A stretch of DNA of 64,000 bases from Cryptomeria japonica (lineage: Eukaryota > Streptophyta > Pinopsida > Cupressales > Cupressaceae), in NCBI RefSeq assembly GCF_030272615.1, contig NC_081415.1, positions 189,996,270 to 190,060,269 on the forward strand, read 5' to 3'. This document shows, piece after piece, positions 57,896 through 64,000 of the stretch (position 1 is the first letter of the stretch; each line of letters opens with the position of its first letter). Below the pieces are notes generated by a model, which was not told the DNA's origin, ran no database searches, and saw nothing but the letters and a program-made list of their open reading frames with translations. Both the position numbers and the translations under genes were made by a program.

Positions 57896-59149
57896 ATGAC
57901 ATTGGTAGAAGAAGAGCCTACCTGATCTGCTAACAAACCGGAAGATGGAGAACTGTTGATGATGAAGAGAGCTTTGTGTTATACCAAAGAGGATGAAGAA
58001 CCCTTGCAAAGGAGAAATTTGTTCAAGACTAGATGTAAGGTATCTAGTAAGTGTTGTAAAGTAATTATTGATAGTGGTAGTTTGGATAATCTTGTTTCAA
58101 AAGAGATGGTGAATAAGTTGAAATTGGAGATATTAAAACACTCTAAACCTTACTAGATAGCATGGATTAAAGATGATCATAAGTTGTTAGTATGTGAGAA
58201 AAGTTTGGTGAAATTAAAAATTGGGAATTACCATGATGAAGTTTTGTGTGATATTATGCCTATGGATATTTGTCACATTTTGTTGAGTAGACCTTGGCAG
58301 TTTGATAGGAAGGCAATACATGATAGGAGAAATAAAATATACACTATTATTGTGAAAGGGATGAAACAAACCTTATTACTCTTGAAGGAACCCTTGAAGA
58401 GTGAACTATGTATGAATGCTAGAATCTATTTGGTGGATGGAAGGAGATTCTTAGATGGGATGAGACATGAGAGTGTGTGTTTTTCCTTAGTTCCTAGGAA
58501 GACTGAGAATCTGAAGCATGATGAAGAACAACCGGAGGAGATAAAAGAGTTACTGACAGAGTATGTGGACATCATTTCAGATAATGTGCCTAATGGATTA
58601 CCTCCTGCGAGGAGTATCAGTCATTGCATGAACTTGATTCCCGGTGCTAGTTTTCCTAACCAAGAAGCACACCAAATGACACCGATGGAAAATGAAGAGT
58701 TGAATAAACAAGTGTAGGAATTGTTGAAGAAAGATTTGGTCAAAGAAAGTTTGAATCCTTGTGCAGTACCGATCGTGTTAGCACCTAAGAAGAATGGAGA
58801 ATGGAGGATGTGTACCAATTATAAAGCGATAAACAAGATCATAGTGAAGTATCGATTTCCTTTGCCTAGGATGGATGACATAATGGATTGTTTGAGTGGA
58901 GCTAGATACTACACGAAGATAGACTTGAAGAGTGGATATCATCATATCAGAATTAGAGGAGATGAGTGGAAGACGACATTCACGACAAATGAAGGTTTGT
59001 ATGAATGGTTGGTGATGCCATTTGGGTTGACTAATGCACCGAGTACTTTCATGAGATTAATGAATGAGGTATTGAAGAATTTCTTGGGTAAGTTTGTTAT
59101 TGTATATTTATATGACATTCTTATTTTTTAGTAAGACAAGGCAAGAACA
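57896..59149 (+). pseudogene. Chromovirus pol, part 1: protease and RT
   Basis: Protease: CKVIIDSGSLDNLVS near 58060 (DSG retained), IMPMDICHILLSRPWQFD near 58255. RT: a linker with EEQPEEIKELLTEYVDIIS near 58525, GLPPARSISHCMNL, a stop at 58715, then [67 protein letters not shown], and the active site VYLYDILIF, where the first Asp of YLDD is Tyr. It ends at a stop (59129) near the solo LTR insertion at 59150. Confidence 0.9.
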
Positions 59150-60588
59150 TGTTGGCATATGATGAATCGGTATGATAATATGATAATAATGTATCTTGTC
59201 ATTGATGTCAATAAGTATAGGTCAACCGGTATGAAGATCCGAAGAAGTTGTTATTGAGGTTCAAGTTGGAGAACTGGTATGAAGAGATGTAGTGAATCAG
59301 TGTCAGGGTTTCACTAAGTGTGACTACCGGTTGGTAGTCTCAGCTCTAGGGTTTCCGGTTTGGAAATCTAGCTTGTGTGATGCAACCGGTGATATTTTAT
59401 GATGAGTTACATAAGAAATAAGGATGAGATAAAGATGCCACTTCACGCGAAGGCTTTCCTTGAGGATCTTACATATGAAGATCGACTACATTTAATGTCT
59501 ATCTCGGGAATGAACATACTTCTTAGTGCTATGAGAAGAAAGCGTGATGGGTTACTGATTTCTATGTGTGGTGAAGAATGGATGATGCAGAATGACTTGT
59601 GATTTGTTTGAGATTGTTTCATTCTATGTAATGTGTTTGGACGGTCAGGATTGGACCGCTTGTAATGGTAAACCTAAATACTTAGGGTTTAGGGTTTATG
59701 TTACCGACCTAATTGTTGTCTATAAGGTCGATGATATTTGTTATTGTAAGTGTTGGAAAATGTTGTGTTTGTATTTGAGTGATGAGATACTCACCAGACC
59801 AGTGAGTGTGATTGCAGAGTAGAGGAGAGTGAAAACTACAGAGTGTGATTGTAGAGTAGAGGAACTAAAAAGGATCTGCCTTAGCATGTAGTGTTGTTAT
59901 TAGATCAAAGCTTTCTCTGTTGTCTTCTAATCATTTCAATAGTAGGAAAATCCCTTGACCGTGTAGCTTTAACAGGCTTATTGTAAAACCTATAACCAGG
60001 TGACTCAAGTTCATTGAGCTCTTTAAATCCTCTAGCAAGGTAACCTTTAACAGGGTATATAGCCATCCCTTAACTTGGTGATCTTTAACAGGATCAGTTC
60101 CTAGCAGAACCTTATTGTAAAGTCTTTAACCGGACTAGGATCCTAACAGAGCAATCTTCAAAAGAGGTCAAAATAAGCTTGTGGGTATTCATCCCCACCA
60201 TGGTTTTTCCCATTTGGGTTTCCACATGAAAAATCAGTGTGTCATGAGTTGTACATTTTTCATGTGATGATTGAGTATTCTTTGTTTAAGTGACTATGCA
60301 TGCAGAGCTAATGGTTATGGTATTATTGATACAATACTTGCATATATGTATGGATGAAGTAGTTATCAAGTATTGAATGATATTTGAAGCATTCAGTTTT
60401 ATAGGTTTAAGTTGTTTGAAGTCTTATTGTGTTTAATTGGTATTTCCATGGTTAAGTTTAGTAATGAAGACAATTGGTTAGCATTATTTTAACGTGATAA
60501 GTTGTGGAGAAGTTTTTGTATGTACTGATTCACCCCCCCCCACCTCTTAGTACCACTTAGGGTATTTATTGTTCATCATTATTCATCA
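59150..60588 (+). repeat. Solo LTR (1,439 bp) inserted in chromovirus RT
   Basis: It starts TGTTGGCATAT, ends TATTCATCA and is flanked by GAACA (59145-59149, 60589-60593). The TTGTCATTGATGTCAA block lies near 59197. The C run at 60540-60548 lies between arms 60532-60538 and 60547-60553. Internal GGTTTTTCCCATTTGGG and repeated GGTAACCTTTAACAGGG-like text relate it to the LTRs of the non-autonomous element. The short plus-strand open frames 59399-59822 inside it are not genes I recognise. Confidence 0.92.
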
Positions 60589-62795
60589 GAACATATGTTG
60601 CATTTAAGACAAGTTTTGCAGAGATTGAAAGAAGAAAAAATGTTGATAAATCTTAAGAAAAGTAGCTCATGAAAAAAAAAGTAGTCTATTTAGGATTTGT
60701 GATATTTGTAGATGGATTGAATATGGACCCTAAGAAGGTTAGAGAAATTATTGAATGGCCTACACCAGAAAACATTGGAGAGGTAAGATCATTCCATGGA
60801 TTCGCTAGTTTCTATCAGAAGTTTATCAAAAATTTCAGTTCAGTTTGTAGCCCTATGACTAAGATAATGAGAGGAGGTAGGAAAGAATTAAGTGGACAAC
60901 CAGAGAAAATAAGAGTTTTGAATTGTTGAAGCAGAAGGTGATTGAGCAGCCTGTGTTAGCTTTATCGGATTTCAACAAAGTATTTCAAGTAGACTGTGAT
61001 GCAAGTGGGAATGCAATTGGAGTTGTGTTAAGTCAGAAAGAGGGAGTAGTAGCTTATTTTAGTGAAAAGTTGAATGATGTTAGAAGGAGATATGTAGAGT
61101 ATGATGAGGAATTTTATGTCATAATTAAAGCCTTGAAGAAGTGGAGACATTACTTATTGCCTAAAGAGTTTGTGTTGTATAACAATCATCAAGCCTTGCA
61201 GTATTTGAATAGTCAGAGTAAGTTGAATCAGGGACATATGAGATGGGTAGAATTCTTGCAGAGTTACACCTTTGTGTTGAAGCATAGAAATGGAAATTCA
61301 AACAAACTTGTTGATGTGTTAAGTAGAAGAAGAAACTTTCTAACAGAGATGAGAGTGGAGTTGAAGACCTTGTTTGCTGATGACCCAGATTTCATAGAAC
61401 CTTGGAAAGCATGTAGAGAACTAGTTATGGTTGACATAAGTAAGTGGTTGGATTATTTCTTTCAGGATGGGATATTGTTCAGAGGAGTTTAGTTGTGTAT
61501 ACGTAAGAGTTCTATGAGGGGGAATTTGATAAAGGAAAATCACAGTGGAGGGTTAGTTGGACACTTTGGTGTTGACAAAACAATAGCATTGGTGAGTGAA
61601 CATTACTTTTGGCCTCAAATTCATAAGAATGTTAGAAAATTTGTGCAGAGCTATAGAGTTTGTCAGGTTGCAAAAGTTAGTAGTCAGAATATGGAAATGT
61701 ATAAGCCTTTGACAATATCGTAGAGACCTTGGGAGGACATAAACATGGATTTCATACTTGGGTTGCCTAAGACACAGAGACAAAATGATTCTATATTTGT
61801 GGTGGTGGATAGATTCTTGAAAATGACTCATTTCATACTTTGTAAGAAGACATCAGATGCAGTGCATGTAGCCGACTTATTTTTCAAAGAGGTAGTGAGA
61901 TTGCATGGATTACCTAGAAGCATAGTTTCACACAAAGACACTAAGTTTGTTGGTATTTTTGGAGAACACTTTGGAAGAAGTTGAAGATAGATTTAAAATT
62001 TAGTTCTACTTTTCATCCTCAGACTAATGGGCAAATAGAAGTAGTAAACCAAAGCTTGGGAAATTTGTTGAGATGCTTGGTTGGAGAGAAGATCGAAAGT
62101 GAGGATTTTATTCTTGCACAAGCCGAGTTTGCCTACAATAATTTAGTAAATGGGAGTACCAAAAGAACACCTTTTGAGATCGTTACCGGAGCACACCCTA
62201 GAGGTATATCAGAATTGAGGGATATTAGTAATGAAGAAAAGAGAAGTGTAGAGGCAGAAGAATTTGTAGGTCATATGAAGGCCTTACATGTTCAGGTTAA
62301 ACATCAATTGGAGGATATGAACAACAAGTATAAGGATAAAGCATATGAGAAGAGAAGACATGAAGAATTTGAAGTTGGTGATGAAGTGATGGTGTACCTA
62401 AGAAAATAAATATTTCCTGTTGGAACCTATAACAAGTTTCAGACAAGGAAGTTTGAACCTTGTAAGATTTTGAGGAAATTTAGTTCTGGAAATGTATATG
62501 AAGTAGAGTTACCTGATGGTTTGGGTATTTTGCCTATATTCAACATTGTAGATCTACATCAATATCATGAATTTGAATTTAGTAAAGACAATATTGGAGA
62601 CTTGGAGAATCAGATTCCCAGAAGGAACCAGATCGTATTGAAGACATTTTGGATAGTAGGATTGGGCGCAACACCCAGAGCAACCAATATAGATTATATC
62701 TTGTGAAATGCAAGGATAGACCTATCCAAGATTCATCTTGGATTTTTCAAGAAGAGGTAGACCGCCTTGGTTTTCCTCTGACCCAAACAAAGTGA
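60589..62795 (+). pseudogene. Chromovirus pol, part 2: RT end, RNase H, integrase, chromodomain
   Basis: RT end: HLRQVLQRLKEEKMLINLKK, VYLGFVIFVDGLNMDPKKV. RNase H: QVDCDASGNAIGVVLSQKEG, EYDEEFYVIIKALKKWRHY, then YNNHQALQY, where Asp of YTDH is Asn. Integrase: HFGVDKTIALVSEHYFWPQI with SYRVC (one Cys replaced), [20 protein letters not shown] (Asp of SDRD replaced by His), HPQTNGQIEVVNQSL (Glu retained), and DEVMVYLRK. Stops at 61490, 61721, 61982 and 62407 and a frame change near 62640 break it. It ends in a chromodomain. Confidence 0.9.
62637..62795 (+). pseudogene. Chromodomain at the integrase C-terminus
   Basis: In the frame beginning at 62637 the sequence reads IEDILDSRIGRNTQSNQYR, LYLVKCKDRPIQDSSWI and EEVDRLGFPL, ending TGA at 62793-62795. 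The YLVKxK...SSW pattern is the chromodomain signature that guides chromovirus integration to chromatin. It is in a different frame from the integrase open frame just upstream, so one indel separates them. Confidence 0.85.
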
Positions 62796-62828
62796 GGAAC
62801 TCACTTTTTATCAACAACCCTAGATGTT

Positions 62829-63601
62829 TGATGCAAGAGCATCCTTGGTTCTTGGCAATCTTGCATCAACCAAAAATATTTCTTTAGTTTGTCTTCTATT
62901 TTGTAGTTTCAACATTCCTTTCTACATTTTCTCACTAGATCTTGCGGAGCTAGATTTTGATCAAGAAAATAATCATCTTCCTTATTCTTGATCCACAAAA
63001 CATTTGGATATTTTTTTGGTGAGATATCGATTTTGGATTCTGAGACATTTTTATGGCTTAGAACCCCAAAACTGCTTGGACCTATCCTTCTATTGGTGAA
63101 TCTTGTGGATTCATTATGTTGCTTACATAGCCTCAGTGCATTGTTCCAATGTTCCTTGGTGTGTGGTCGACCTTCCATTTGATCTACACTTCATCGTATG
63201 GATTTTCTAGAGGATTCTCATTGGTGGAGGCCGATTTGGTGGTTTTATACATTTCATCATGTTTATCATTATTTGATTCTTTTTGGGCCTACCCAAATCC
63301 CTCTAGACCATATAAATCAATGTAATTTAGCTTGGAGTAATAAGCTTTGAGAATCAAGAATTTCTATCTTGAGGTTAAGAGGTCCAAACTAGACCAAGAC
63401 TATAATTGAGCATGTCTATATCAGGCCAGTGAATTGAATCTTCTAGCTCGCATGTTGCTGGTAGATTGTAAATAGTTTTCATGATATAATTAATCAGATC
63501 TATGTTGCCTCCATCATCTTGTGTTTCTTTCATTATGTTTTACTCTTGTTGCACGGTTCAGATAGATCTCATTGAGGTCCCTCCTAACCGTGACTGCACC
63601 A
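62829..63601 (+). repeat. 3' LTR of the chromovirus
   Basis: It starts TGATGCAAGAGCATCC and ends GACTGCACCA, followed by the TSD TTTTG. The sequence just upstream (62796-62828) is not purine-rich, so I could not place a convincing PPT. Confidence 0.93.
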
Positions 63602-63606
63602 TTTTG

Positions 63607-64000
63607 GAAGTCTGAAATTTTTTCTATAGAAGTTTGTGTTGTGTTGATGATGACTATCTAGCAGAGTTTGCAAAGGTTTGTATTTCTCTGCATCTTCATT
63701 TCTCTTGTTATGTTTATGGATTTATGTTTCCCATGCATGGATCTTTGTTATTCTGATTCAGCATGTGTGGTTGCACTCGATAATTGTTCTTACCTAGTCC
63801 GGTTAACCCCGAATGCTCTCTTGTTGGTCTGGTGATTGCGGCATTTGGTTAATGTGTAGTTTCATTATGGTGTGGTCCACTTTTCATTCCTTTTCACCAT
63901 GGGAATGCTTAGTGAAGACCTATTTTGAATTATGATTTATCATCTCCTTGGCCAACATGGAAAATCTATCTTAGGGATCAGTATATATAAGAATGATTAT
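63607..64000 (+). other. Flank of the chromovirus, possibly LTR continuation
   Basis: It continues the sequence interrupted at 55957. It contains no coding region. GATTGCGGCATTTGG and AACCCCGAATGCTC occur but match no element here. It may be the rest of the LTR-like fragment at 55783. Confidence 0.3.

Larger units (their letters stand above)
55958..63601 (+). mobile_element. Ty3/gypsy chromovirus with nested solo LTR
   Basis: LTRs 55958-56744 and 62829-63601 are flanked by TTTTG (55953-55957, 63602-63606). Plus-strand order: LTR, PBS, gag, protease, RT, RNase H, integrase, chromodomain, LTR. A solo LTR (59150-60588) interrupts RT. Without it the element is about 6.2 kb, normal for a chromovirus. 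Coding regions carry many stops, a frameshift near 62640, and substitutions at several catalytic positions. Confidence 0.95.

Noticed and set aside
56765-58009. Several minus-strand open frames of 90-115 codons
   Set aside because: They are shadows of the chromovirus gag, whose plus-strand sequence matches known capsid motifs.
59399-59822. Small genes within the solo LTR in chromovirus RT
   Set aside because: They lie wholly inside an LTR bounded by a GAACA duplication and resemble no protein family.

Overview
The window looks like intergenic DNA of a large, AT-rich seed-plant genome, most likely a conifer or other gymnosperm (inference from the density, decay and nesting of LTR retrotransposons; no species-specific gene is present). 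I found no host protein gene, tRNA or rRNA. Nearly all recognisable content is LTR retrotransposon sequence of the Ty1/copia and Ty3/gypsy superfamilies, with coding regions broken by stop codons. I resolved element boundaries by matching LTR ends with 5-bp target-site duplications (TSDs), primer-binding sites (PBS) and polypurine tracts (PPT).

Layout. 1-2926: 3' end of a plus-strand element with a 2-kb LTR. 3000-4536: a gypsy gag scrap (+) and the gag end of a copia element (-). 4537-9702: a copia element (-) that has lost protease and integrase. 9703-42013: the gag end and 5' LTR (41204-42013) of an old gypsy element (-), split by two insertions: (a) 9936-34763, TSD AACAT, a copia-like element with gag and a long unknown second ORF but no pol; (b) 34837-40661, TSD TCAAC, a copia element with RT, RNase H and part of integrase, itself carrying a solo LTR (38041-38825, TSD AAGAC). 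Element (a) was hit by a 17.2-kb Tat-like gypsy element (13509-30707, minus, TSD TTACC). 42014-55782: mostly non-coding, with tandem duplications, a GC-rich hairpin-forming block and a solo LTR (47850-49386, TSD TCTCC). 55958-63601: a chromodomain-bearing gypsy element (+, TSD TTTTG) with a solo LTR (59150-60588, TSD GAACA) in its RT.

The most interesting objects are four. First, an antisense, apparently spliced plant-mobile-domain (PMD) gene lies between pol and the 3' LTR of the Tat-like element. Second, the non-autonomous element has an intact 426-residue coiled-coil/zinc-knuckle gag and an unrecognised ORF of about 1,090 codons; it shares PBS, PPT and LTR ends with the local copia elements, which could have mobilised it. 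Third, copia-type LTR ends carry a C-rich-loop hairpin whose stem changes sequence between families while still pairing, and a second hairpin presents the PPT. Fourth, the palindrome TCGTACGA is clustered in the Tat-like element.

All coordinates and motif calls are by eye; no alignment or database search was run.
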